NCBI RefSeq assembly: GCF_001263205.1
Contig: NZ_CP012333.1
Coordinates: forward strand, 7,021,001 to 7,085,000
Length of the DNA: 64,000 nucleotides
Reading direction: 5' to 3'
Source of the DNA: Labilithrix luteola
Lineage (GTDB): Bacteria > Myxococcota_A > Polyangia > Polyangiales > Polyangiaceae
Below, piece after piece: positions 1 through 7,850 of the stretch. Positions within the stretch are counted from its first letter, which is position 1. Each line of letters begins with the position of its first letter. The translations under genes were made by a program, and so were the position numbers. Under the pieces are notes generated by a model. It was not told the DNA's origin. It was given only the letters and a program-made list of their open reading frames with translations, and did no database searches.

Positions 1-290
1 GCTCCGGAGACCTGCAGGCCCTCGACGTAAGTGCCGTTACGGCTGCCGAGGTCGCGCACCCAGAGGCCGTCACGACGGGCTTCGAATTCCGCGTGGAGGC
101 GCGAGACCGTGCCGTCCTGGATGACGATGCCCGAGCGCGCGGCAGAGCCGACGAGCTGGCGACCGTCGATGACGGTGGTGTGTTCTCCGGTGTCGTCCGT
201 CCACACGATACGCGGCTGGCTTCGATAACGAACCCCCAGCGCAACCTCTTGCCTCAGCGTCTCCTCGCCCGGCGGATCCGTGTTGGTCAT
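1..290 (-). CDS. FHA-domain protein, N-terminal part (continues off the left edge)
   Basis: Ninety-six residues are visible, starting at the ATG whose complement ends at 290, and the reading frame runs open through the window edge. An FHA phosphothreonine-binding fold is clear: a beta-rich lead-in (residues 20-60), then SRLHAEF (63-69, with the phospho-binding Ser63/Arg64 and His66) and GSRNGTYV (82-89). FHA domains read Thr-phosphorylated partners. In myxobacteria this kind of N-terminus is often followed by a sigma-54 AAA+ domain and a Fis helix-turn-helix; that is inferred, because the rest is outside the window. It is divergent from a PP2C phosphatase and close to two kinases, which fits a phospho-signalling locus. 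Confidence 0.85.
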   Translation of the reverse strand, partial: MTNTDPPGEETLRQEVALGVRYRSQPRIVWTDDTGEHTTVIDGRQLVGSAARSGIVIQDGTVSRLHAEFEARRDGLWVRDLGSRNGTYVEGLQVSG

Positions 291-598
291 GAGCGCGCTT
301 CCTCTATACCAACGAGGTTCGCAGATGGGCGACACAAGCACGAGCGCGGCGCGTTTCGTGATGGCCGCGGTGCAGGGACGATGTAAGCGCAACAGGCACC
401 GCTCGAGCTGGGCTGTGAGTCGGAGGGAGAGCGAGGACGACAACCTGCTTCGGAGGGCGCGAGGAGCGGGGTTCTCATGCTGTCGCCATTCTCTACGGTT
501 TCTCCCTCGTCGAACTGGACGCTGAGCGGGGCCTAAGAGATGATCGTGCAGGGGAATGCGTGCGCGGGCGCACCGCGCGAGAAGAGGTGTCCTTCTCG
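291..598. other. Intergenic region between divergent FHA and PP2C genes
   Basis: About 300 bases that must hold the two divergent promoters. I see no convincing ORF, tRNA or long hairpin. The PP2C side ends in a purine-rich ribosome-binding site (GAAGAGG at 581-587). Confidence 0.5.
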
Positions 599-1738
599 AT
601 GTCCGACGTGATCTGGGTTCTCTCGTGTCTTGTCTCGCTGGTGCTGGCCATTGCGATTGGCCGGCTCTGGTCGGGCGGGGGTGAAGAATCCGAGGACGCC
701 ACGCCGGCGCCGACGCCGAAGGCACGCAGTCTTCGCCCCTCGTCCGAGGCGGACCGCTCCGAACGGATCACCGTGCCCGTGCCGCAGGCGAACACAGACT
801 CACACGAAGCGGACACGCCGCAGGCTCCGGTTGCCGAGGCGCTTCCTCGCATCGATTTCGAAGACGACGAAGAAGTGGAGCCCACGCTCGTCGGCAAGAA
901 GCCGGAGCAGCGTCTCGTCATTCAGCCTCCCGCCTTCAAGATCCTCTACGACGTCGACGCTGCGGATGACGAGCCTACGCAGGCCAAGGCGCTCATCTTC
1001 GTCTCGGCGCGCGCCCAGACGGACCGAGGCCTCAAGCGCAAACGCAACGAGGACAGCCTCCTCGTGCGTGACGACGAAGGCCTGTACGTCGTGGCCGACG
1101 GCATGGGTGGCTACAATGGCGGTGAGATCGCCAGCGGTCTGGCGGTGAAGACCATCGACGACGCCTTCACCGAGAGCCGCTTCGAAGGTGTTCCCCACGC
1201 CACGATCCCGCCACGGGCCTCGGAGCTCGCGCGCGCGATCCAGATGGCCAACGTCGCCATCCAGTCGCGCGCGGAGTCCGAGCGCGAGCTCACCGGCATG
1301 GGCACGACGATCTGCGCCGCTCGCTTTCTCGCGCGCAAGCAGCGCCTGTACGTCGGGCACGTGGGCGATAGCCGACTCTACCGGCTCCGCAACAACGAGC
1401 TTTCACAGATGACGTCCGATCACACGATGCGCGACTACGGCGTGACCGGCGCCGACGCGGCCCACTTGAGCCGCGCAGTCGGCGTGTGGCCGACCGTTCC
1501 CATCGATGTCATCGTCGGAAAGCCGGAGCCCGGGGATCTCTACCTCGTTTGCTCCGACGGTTTGACGAAGATGCTCGACGACGATCGCATTCGCGAGACG
1601 TTGCTCGGCTCGACCGACCCCAAACGTATGGTCGACGCGCTCATCAAGGCCGCGAACGACAGCGGTGGCAAAGACAACGTCACCGTCATCGTCGTGCGCG
1701 TCGACCCCCCCGCCGAAGCGCCCGAACGCGCGGCCTGA
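599..1738 (+). CDS. Membrane-anchored PP2C-type protein Ser/Thr phosphatase
   Basis: A PPM/PP2C metal-dependent phosphatase that would reverse the work of Hanks-type kinases such as those nearby. Residues 4-22 form one N-terminal membrane helix, followed by a Pro/Ala/Glu-rich cytoplasmic linker to about 135. The catalytic domain shows the family motifs in order: RNED (149-152), ADGMGGYNGG from 166 with metal ligand Asp167, GMGTT, GHVGDSRLYRL, CSDGLTKML with Asp320, and KDNVT with Asp359. All metal-binding aspartates expected of the family are present, so activity is likely. I chose the ATG at 599 over an upstream GTG at 560 because GAAGAGG lies 11 bases before it and the membrane helix then starts at once. 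Confidence 0.93.
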   Translation: MSDVIWVLSCLVSLVLAIAIGRLWSGGGEESEDATPAPTPKARSLRPSSEADRSERITVPVPQANTDSHEADTPQAPVAEALPRIDFEDDEEVEPTLVGKKPEQRLVIQPPAFKILYDVDAADDEPTQAKALIFVSARAQTDRGLKRKRNEDSLLVRDDEGLYVVADGMGGYNGGEIASGLAVKTIDDAFTESRFEGVPHATIPPRASELARAIQMANVAIQSRAESERELTGMGTTICAARFLARKQRLYVGHVGDSRLYRLRNNELSQMTSDHTMRDYGVTGADAAHLSRAVGVWPTVPIDVIVGKPEPGDLYLVCSDGLTKMLDDDRIRETLLGSTDPKRMVDALIKAANDSGGKDNVTVIVVRVDPPAEAPERAA

Positions 1739-1756
1739 CGCGTTACTGCCAACGCG

Positions 1757-2317
1757 TCATTCGCACGTGCGCTGCCACACGCACTTGGTGCCTTGCTTCA
1801 TGCACTCGAGACCGCCGGAGCCGCCGTCCGCGCAGATGACGCCGATGGCAGGCTGAGGGCCGCAACCGTCGGCATCGGGGCAAGGCGTGGTGCTGGGCGG
1901 CGGGACGCACGCCGAGGTCCACGTGCACGCGCCCTCGTTTTCACTCCCGCACTGCGCGCCTTTGAAGGTGGTGCCGGATGGGCACACGCTCGCGTCGGGC
2001 TTCGTTCCACATTCCGAATCTGCGCACGGGCGGTAGGAGACGGTGCCGTTCGGATCGGTATCGCTCCAGCTGCACGAGCCGGACACCGCTTTGGCGCAGG
2101 TAGGCTTCGTCGACTTCGACGAACTGGGGACCTCACCGCATGCGGACGCCGCGCAGGGCGCGACGAACTTCAGCGCCTCGCGTGTCGTCGCGGTGTTGCC
2201 GTCGTTTTGCGAGGGGTCGGGGTTGCCGCCGGTGGAATCATTGTCGCTGTTGGAGCAGGCGGCGGCGAAGGCGAAAGCAAAGAGAGATGCAGCGAGCATC
2301 GTCGTACGAATCGTCAT
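1757..2317 (-). CDS. Cys-rich secreted protein, probable lipoprotein, paralogue A
   Basis: No named family recognised. The ATG at 2317 gives a hydrophobic signal peptide ending in FAAAC, an imperfect lipobox (Ala rather than Leu at -3), so lipid anchoring is probable but not certain. After a Ser/Asn/Asp tether come three short cysteine modules with shared spacing (CSW, CTW and CVW cores, YRPCAxxECG, TTPCPxxxGCGPQP) and a Gly-rich loop before the last module. The next gene (2452-2982) has the same layout and an almost identical C-terminus, so the pair is a tandem duplication. The two are in line on the same strand with a gap of about 130 bases. Convergent with the phosphatase. Confidence 0.8.
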   Translation of the reverse strand: MTIRTTMLAASLFAFAFAAACSNSDNDSTGGNPDPSQNDGNTATTREALKFVAPCAASACGEVPSSSKSTKPTCAKAVSGSCSWSDTDPNGTVSYRPCADSECGTKPDASVCPSGTTFKGAQCGSENEGACTWTSACVPPPSTTPCPDADGCGPQPAIGVICADGGSGGLECMKQGTKCVWQRTCE

Positions 2318-2451
2318 GACAAGTCCTCGAACGCGAGACGAAAGAATGCCCTGCTGCACGACGCTCGCGTCGTCGTGCAGTGGTCGTCGATGAGTGGTGA
2401 AGGGAAGGGATTGGGGAGCGGCTGCGCCTGGGGAGTGGCTGCGCCCAGCCG

Positions 2452-2982
2452 TCAGTCACATGTGCGCTGCCACGAGCAGCCGGACTCGAGCTGCATGCAC
2501 TCGAGACCGCCCGAGCCGCCGTCGGTGCAGATGACGCCGATGGCCGGTTGCGGGCCGCAACCTTCGGTCGTCGGGCAAGGCGTGGTGCTGCGAGGCGGCA
2601 TGCAGGCGGTGCTCCAGAGGCATGCGCCTTCGTTCTCGCTTCCGCACGCGTTGCCCTTGAACGTGGTGTTGGCCGGGCAAACTTCGGCGCCCGGTGCTGG
2701 ACCGCATTCGCCCGCGTCGCACGGCCGGTAGCTCACGGAAGTGTCGTCGGTCCACGAGCAGTCGTTCGGAAGCGGCTTGCAGCGCGGAGTTGCGAGCGAG
2801 GAGGGCGCGTCGCCACACGACGTTGCCGTGCAGGGCGCCGTGAAGCTCACGGGGCGTCGATTGGGCTGCGGCTGCGGATGAATCCCCTGCGTGCCGAGGC
2901 CAGGGTCGGAGCTCTCGCAGGCGATGGCGAGGGCGCCGATACCCAGCGCACCGAGGAGGAAACAAAGGAGGCCGCGTCGCAT
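2452..2982 (-). CDS. Cys-rich lipoprotein, paralogue B
   Basis: Twin of the gene at 1757-2317. The signal peptide ends in the lipobox LAIAC, so lipid anchoring is well supported here. After a Pro/Gln-rich tether the mature part carries the same three cysteine modules (CSW, CLW, CSW), the YRPCDAGECG motif, CGSENEGAC and TTPCPxxEGCGPQPAIGVIC followed by DGGSGGLECM. Regularly spaced cysteines in an exported protein suggest a small disulfide-bonded fold at the cell surface or in the periplasm. Function unknown. Confidence 0.85.
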   Translation of the reverse strand: MRRGLLCFLLGALGIGALAIACESSDPGLGTQGIHPQPQPNRRPVSFTAPCTATSCGDAPSSLATPRCKPLPNDCSWTDDTSVSYRPCDAGECGPAPGAEVCPANTTFKGNACGSENEGACLWSTACMPPRSTTPCPTTEGCGPQPAIGVICTDGGSGGLECMQLESGCSWQRTCD

Positions 2983-3071
2983 GCTGACCAGCTAAGCACC
3001 AATCAGGCCAAGCGTAAAACTCGGCAAATTCGGCTGGCGAGCCTCGAAGTGTCTCACGAGTGACTCATTGA

Positions 3072-3097
3072 TGTATCGGCTTGGCTCAGTTGATACA
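3072..3097. promoter_or_regulatory. Inverted repeat before the kinase/sigma-54 chimera
   Basis: TGTATC (3072-3077) and GATACA (3092-3097) form a perfect 6-bp inverted repeat with 14 bases between the arms, ending 8 bases before the GTG start at 3106. The position suits a regulator site or a translation-blocking hairpin. No ribosome-binding site is obvious between it and the start. Confidence 0.35.
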
Positions 3098-3105
3098 CTC
3101 GTGGC

Positions 3106-6100
3106 GTGTTACCCGGCACACGCATCGCGAATCGGTACGTGGTGCGAGGGCCGCTCGGGAAGGGCGGTCTCGCGACGGCCTTTCGCGTCCGCGATCTCGC
3201 GCTCGACACAGACGTCGCGCTCAAGCTCGTCGGCACCGATCCGGTTGCGCTCGATGTGTTGCGCCGTGAGTTTCTCGCCCTGCGGGCCGGGCATCACGCG
3301 CACCTCGTTCGCGTCTTCGACTTCGGATGGCTTCGTGAGGGCGGAGCGGCGCGCGGCTTCTACACGTCGGCACTCGTCGAAGGTGTGGACCTCGCTGCGT
3401 ATGCTCGAGGTCGGTCGTGGCAGGAGCTCGTCGACCCGATCGCCGACGTCGTGTCGGCCCTCGGAGCTCTGCATGCCCGAGGCGTGCTCCATGGCGACGT
3501 TCATCCGGGCAATGCCCTCGTCGATGCGCACGGGCGTGCAGTCCTCATCGACCTCAGTTGTTCGCGCCCTCTCGACGTCGTCTCCGTGCGCGACGTCTCG
3601 GGCACACCAGGCTTCGTGGCGCCGGAGCTCCTCCGCGGGATGCTGCACCGTACGGCGGACTTCTTCGCGCTCGGCGTGACGTTGCGCGCCCTCGGCGACG
3701 CGCTGCCGGCGCGCATTCGCAAGGTCGTCACGCGAATGACCGCCGAACAGCCTCAGGACCGGCCACAGAGTGCCGAAGAGCTTGCGGAGCTGCTTGGCGT
3801 GCCGTGGATCAAGCCGCTCGCGTCCGACCTTCTCGGCACGATGCTGGTCGGTCGCGATGACGCTCTTCGTTCCGCGCGATCCCTCCTCGACGCGGTTTCC
3901 CAAGGAAAACCCAGACCGCGTGTCCTCGCGTGGGTCGGTGACGACGGGAGTGGGCGCACGCGCATCCTCGAGGAGATCAAGGCGGAAGCGCAGCTTCGGA
4001 TAGACGCTATCGCCGTATCGGCCGTCCGACCACGCGCCATGTCGACCATGCTCGGAATGGCGCTCGGTGAGGAGCTCGCGTCGGCCACACCGGCGAAGGT
4101 CGCCTCCGCCGTCGACCGTCTCTCTGCACGAAATGAGCCGCTCGTGCTGATCCTCGATGACGCCGATGCGCTCGACACCCAAGAAGGCGAAGCACTCTCG
4201 GCGCTCGTTCGTTCGCTCCCCGAGGACGGCAAGCTCGGTCTGTTCGTCACGTCGCGAACGAGGCTCGCGGCGGTTCCTGAATCAGCTACGTTGCCTCTCC
4301 GGCCACTCGAAGAACTCGAGATCGCCGAATGGCTTCGCTCGCGGATCCCCGCGGCATCACTCGGCGCGATTGCACGAGAGACGGCGGGGTACCCGAAGGA
4401 GATCGCCGCGGTCCTCGCCCAGCTCGATGCAGGCGAGTGGGACTCGCGAGCCCTGTCGCGCGCCGTTCGTGCTTCGGGAACCCAGCGTGGGGCCCTCGAC
4501 CTCGGCACGCTCGACGACGAGGCCCGCGTGATCGTGGCACTCGTGGTCGCTGCGGGGACTCGTGTGCTCCCGCCCTCGCACGCGCTCGACGGTCTCGTGC
4601 GCCGCGGGCTCGTCGTCGCCGAGCCCGACGGTGTCCGCCTCCACCGGCGCTCGGATGCCGTGCGCCTGGCCGAGGCGCTCGGCAGGGCGGACATGCACGC
4701 GGCCCATCGCTTGCTGGCGAGCGAAGCGGAGGCGCAGCTCGTGGCGAATCCCGATCGCGATGATCTCCGTGCAACGTCGATTGTCCACCTCGCAGCGTTC
4801 GAGCCGAAGCGAGCCTCGCGGGTGCTCATCGACGCGGCTCGTCGCACCCCCGCGTTTCGTCACGCGGTGGACGCGGTCCTCGAAGCGACGCCGCGGCCGT
4901 CCGGCGAATTGGTGCATTGTGCGGCCGAGATCTATGCAGAGTCGGGCGAACCGGCGCGAGCCCTCGCGCTGATCGTCGCGCGACTTCGCAAGCGACCTCA
5001 CGAGGACGAGCGCGTACGGCTTCGGACGATCGCCGGCCAGTGCCATGCCCAGATGGGCGATAGTCGTCGCGCCGCATCGATTCTCGGTCGTGTGCTTCCC
5101 CATGTCATCGGCGCGGAAAGAGCTCGCGTTGCCGCTGCATTGTCGCTGGCGCTTCTCAAGCGGGGTGACGACGTCACTGCGGCAGCGGTCGCTCGCTCCG
5201 GTCTTCACGAAGAACCGCCTCCCGAGATCCGCCTCGATCTCCTGCTGAACGCGGCATTCGCCACCAGTCGTATGGGGACCAGCGCCGATGCTCGGCATCT
5301 CCTCGGTCAGGCGCGTGAAGTTCCCACCCTGGCGCCGCGAGGGCGCTTTCGCGTGGCGAGCGCCACGGCGTTCTTGGAGTACGTCGCCGGCGAGACGCCC
5401 GCGGCCGTCCGCGCCTATGCCGAGGCACTCGACGTCGCCGAGCGCGAAGGACTCGACGACCTCGTCGCCTCGGCCGCTCTCAATTACGGCAGTGCATGTC
5501 ACGAGCTCGGTGACCTGGGCCGCGCCCTGGACGCGTATCGGCGTGGTCATCGTCTGGCCGTCGCGCTCGGGATGCCGACGACGCGCGTGACGCTCGATTT
5601 CGACCTCGCGAAGGTCCATGCCGACATCGGCGCGTGGGACGCCGCCGCTCGTCATGCCGTCGTGGCTCGCGAAGGGGCGAAACGCGAAGACATGGCGCTT
5701 CTCGCGGCGGGGGCCGAGGCCGTCCTCGCTGACGTCGCCACGGCTTCGGGCGATCACGCGGCGAGTGTCAGGCATCTCGACGAAGCCGGCCGGTTGCTCG
5801 CCGGCGCGAGCGATCGCGAGCTCGTGGCCATCGCGCTGCAGCGTGCGCGAGCATGCGTCCTCGCATCGGAACTCCCGGCTGCCGCTCGGGCCGTCGAGTC
5901 CTCCGCCGCCAAAGTGAGGGCGCTCGCAATGGCGGACGTCGAGGCGTCGTGGTTGGTCGTTCGCGGTCTTGTCGCAATCGCCGCAGGGCGTGCGAAGGAT
6001 GCCGTTCCGGATCTCGAGCGCGCGTCCGAGCGAGCAGCGGCCACCGGTCAGAGCGGATTGATCGCCGATGTCGAAGCGCGCCTCGCGGATGCCTACGCGG

Positions 6101-7845
6101 CCGTGGGCAGCTCGTTTCTGGCCGCGCGCCATCTCGCGCGTGCACGAGAGCTCTGGGAGAAGGTCGCCGCCTCGCTTCCGCCGGAGCTCCACGAAGCGTT
6201 TCGCCGCCACCCATCGAGGGCCAACGCCTTCGCGCCCGAGCCCACGCGCGCACCGGCCGAGGCGTCTTCGTCGATCGACGTGCGGCGCATCCTCGAGATC
6301 AACCGGCGCCTCAACTCCGCGTCGTCCACGAATGCGGTTCTCGAGGAGACGCTCGACGCCGCAGTCGGTCTCACGAACGCCGAGCGAGGGTTCCTGCTCG
6401 TCGACACGCCGCGCGCAAGCGGCGAGGCGCGCGGCGCCTTGAAAGTGGCCATCGCACGGAACATCGACCGCGAGACGATTCGTCAGGGCAACCTCAAATT
6501 CAGCCGAACCGTCGCCGAGCGCGTGGTGCGCACGGGCGAGCCGGTCATCGCGGTCGACGCCGGGTTCGACCCGCGCTTCACGAAGGCCCGAAGCGTGCAC
6601 GCGATGGGCTTGAAGTCTCTGCTCTGCGTTCCGATTCGATCACCGGACGGAATTCTCGGCGCGATCTACGTCGATCATCGGTTCTCGTCAGGCAGCTTTC
6701 GCAGCGAGCTCGTCGACGTGCTCCTGGCGCTCGGCGATCAGGCTGCACTGGCGCTCGTCAAGTCGCGGCTCGTCGAGGAGCTGCGCATCAAGACCCGCGA
6801 GCTCGAGGAGCGCAACGCGGAAGTCGAGCATCTCGCGCGCGGACAGGCACTCGAGATCGCCCGCTTGAAGCGGACCATCGAAGACGACGAACGGCGCACT
6901 CCACCGGCCGCGAAACGTCGCTTCGACTACGGCACGATGGTGACCTCGAGCCTGCCGATGCAGCGCGTTCTCGGCGTTCTCGAGCGCGTGATCGATACCG
7001 ACATCACCGTGCTCGTGCGAGGCGAAAGCGGAACGGGCAAGGAGCGCGTGGCACGCGTGATCCACGCGAACAGTGCGCGCGCGAACGCCGCCTTCGTGGC
7101 CATCAACTGCGGTGCGCTCCCCGAGAGTCTGCTCGAGGCCGAGCTCTTCGGCTACAAGCGCGGAGCCTTCAGCGGCGCCACACGGGATCAACCCGGCCTC
7201 TTCGTGGCTGCGCGCGGGGGAACGCTCTTTCTCGACGAGCTCGGCGAGATGCCGCCGTCGATGCAGGTGAAGCTCCTGCGCGTCCTGCAGGAGCGCGAGG
7301 TACGCCCGCTCGGTGCGACCGAGTCCGTGCCGGTCGACGTGCGTCTCGTGTGCGCGACGAATCGCGTTCTTGCCGAAGAGGTGAGGGCAGGGCGCTTTCG
7401 CGAAGATCTCTATTATCGCGTTGCCGTCGTAGACATCGAGCTGCCGCCGCTTCGCGATCGCATCGAAGACGTTCTTCCGCTCGCCGAATCGACGCTTGCC
7501 CGTCTGGCGACCGAGCTCGGTCGACCGCGTGCAGCCCTCGATCGGAGCGCCGAACGCGCGCTCCTCGCTCACGCATGGCCGGGCAACGTTCGCGAGCTCG
7601 AGAACGTGCTGACCAAGGCGGTTCTCCTCGCGAAGCGCACCGAGCTCGGAGAAAGCGATCTCGCGCTCGGCGAAGTTTCGTCGCCGTCGCCGCGTGGGCC
7701 CAGCGCAGCGCTACGTGCGCGCATCGTCGCCACCTTGGAGGAGACGGATTGGAACGTGGTCGTCGCCTCGAAGATCCTCGGCGTTCCGCGCGCGACGCTC
7801 TACCGGAAGATGCGGCGCTTCGGGATTCTGCGGCCGGACCGTTGA
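3106..7845 (+). CDS. Kinase-like / ATPase / TPR / GAF / sigma-54 AAA+ / Fis chimera
   Basis: A 1579-residue signalling fusion. Residues 1-225 are Hanks-kinase-like: GKGG loop near 19, Lys40 in VALKL, HGD with Asp131, DLS (149-151) in place of DFG, and VAPE. Residues 245-500 form an STAND/AAA-type NTPase with a weakened P-loop GDDGSGRT (278-285, Arg284 for Lys) and a good Walker B (LVLILDD, 346-352). Residues 500-1050 are helical TPR-like repeats. A GAF domain spans about 1057-1218, then a coiled coil to about 1262. The sigma-54 activator domain (about 1278-1515) has GESGTGKE (1306-1313), GAFSGA (1353-1358, Ser for the usual Thr) and Asp1377-Glu1378. A Fis-type HTH ends the protein. I infer that it links kinase or ligand signals directly to sigma-54 promoters. 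The GTG start directly precedes the kinase fold. Confidence 0.92.
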   Translation: MLPGTRIANRYVVRGPLGKGGLATAFRVRDLALDTDVALKLVGTDPVALDVLRREFLALRAGHHAHLVRVFDFGWLREGGAARGFYTSALVEGVDLAAYARGRSWQELVDPIADVVSALGALHARGVLHGDVHPGNALVDAHGRAVLIDLSCSRPLDVVSVRDVSGTPGFVAPELLRGMLHRTADFFALGVTLRALGDALPARIRKVVTRMTAEQPQDRPQSAEELAELLGVPWIKPLASDLLGTMLVGRDDALRSARSLLDAVSQGKPRPRVLAWVGDDGSGRTRILEEIKAEAQLRIDAIAVSAVRPRAMSTMLGMALGEELASATPAKVASAVDRLSARNEPLVLILDDADALDTQEGEALSALVRSLPEDGKLGLFVTSRTRLAAVPESATLPLRPLEELEIAEWLRSRIPAASLGAIARETAGYPKEIAAVLAQLDAGEWDSRALSRAVRASGTQRGALDLGTLDDEARVIVALVVAAGTRVLPPSHALDGLVRRGLVVAEPDGVRLHRRSDAVRLAEALGRADMHAAHRLLASEAEAQLVANPDRDDLRATSIVHLAAFEPKRASRVLIDAARRTPAFRHAVDAVLEATPRPSGELVHCAAEIYAESGEPARALALIVARLRKRPHEDERVRLRTIAGQCHAQMGDSRRAASILGRVLPHVIGAERARVAAALSLALLKRGDDVTAAAVARSGLHEEPPPEIRLDLLLNAAFATSRMGTSADARHLLGQAREVPTLAPRGRFRVASATAFLEYVAGETPAAVRAYAEALDVAEREGLDDLVASAALNYGSACHELGDLGRALDAYRRGHRLAVALGMPTTRVTLDFDLAKVHADIGAWDAAARHAVVAREGAKREDMALLAAGAEAVLADVATASGDHAASVRHLDEAGRLLAGASDRELVAIALQRARACVLASELPAAARAVESSAAKVRALAMADVEASWLVVRGLVAIAAGRAKDAVPDLERASERAAATGQSGLIADVEARLADAYAAVGSSFLAARHLARARELWEKVAASLPPELHEAFRRHPSRANAFAPEPTRAPAEASSSIDVRRILEINRRLNSASSTNAVLEETLDAAVGLTNAERGFLLVDTPRASGEARGALKVAIARNIDRETIRQGNLKFSRTVAERVVRTGEPVIAVDAGFDPRFTKARSVHAMGLKSLLCVPIRSPDGILGAIYVDHRFSSGSFRSELVDVLLALGDQAALALVKSRLVEELRIKTRELEERNAEVEHLARGQALEIARLKRTIEDDERRTPPAAKRRFDYGTMVTSSLPMQRVLGVLERVIDTDITVLVRGESGTGKERVARVIHANSARANAAFVAINCGALPESLLEAELFGYKRGAFSGATRDQPGLFVAARGGTLFLDELGEMPPSMQVKLLRVLQEREVRPLGATESVPVDVRLVCATNRVLAEEVRAGRFREDLYYRVAVVDIELPPLRDRIEDVLPLAESTLARLATELGRPRAALDRSAERALLAHAWPGNVRELENVLTKAVLLAKRTELGESDLALGEVSSPSPRGPSAALRARIVATLEETDWNVVVASKILGVPRATLYRKMRRFGILRPDR

Positions 7846-7850
7846 GTGTG

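Noticed and set aside
4357..6600. 747-residue open frame on the minus strand
   Set aside because: It is antisense to the chimera gene, has no domain motifs and reflects GC-rich codon use.
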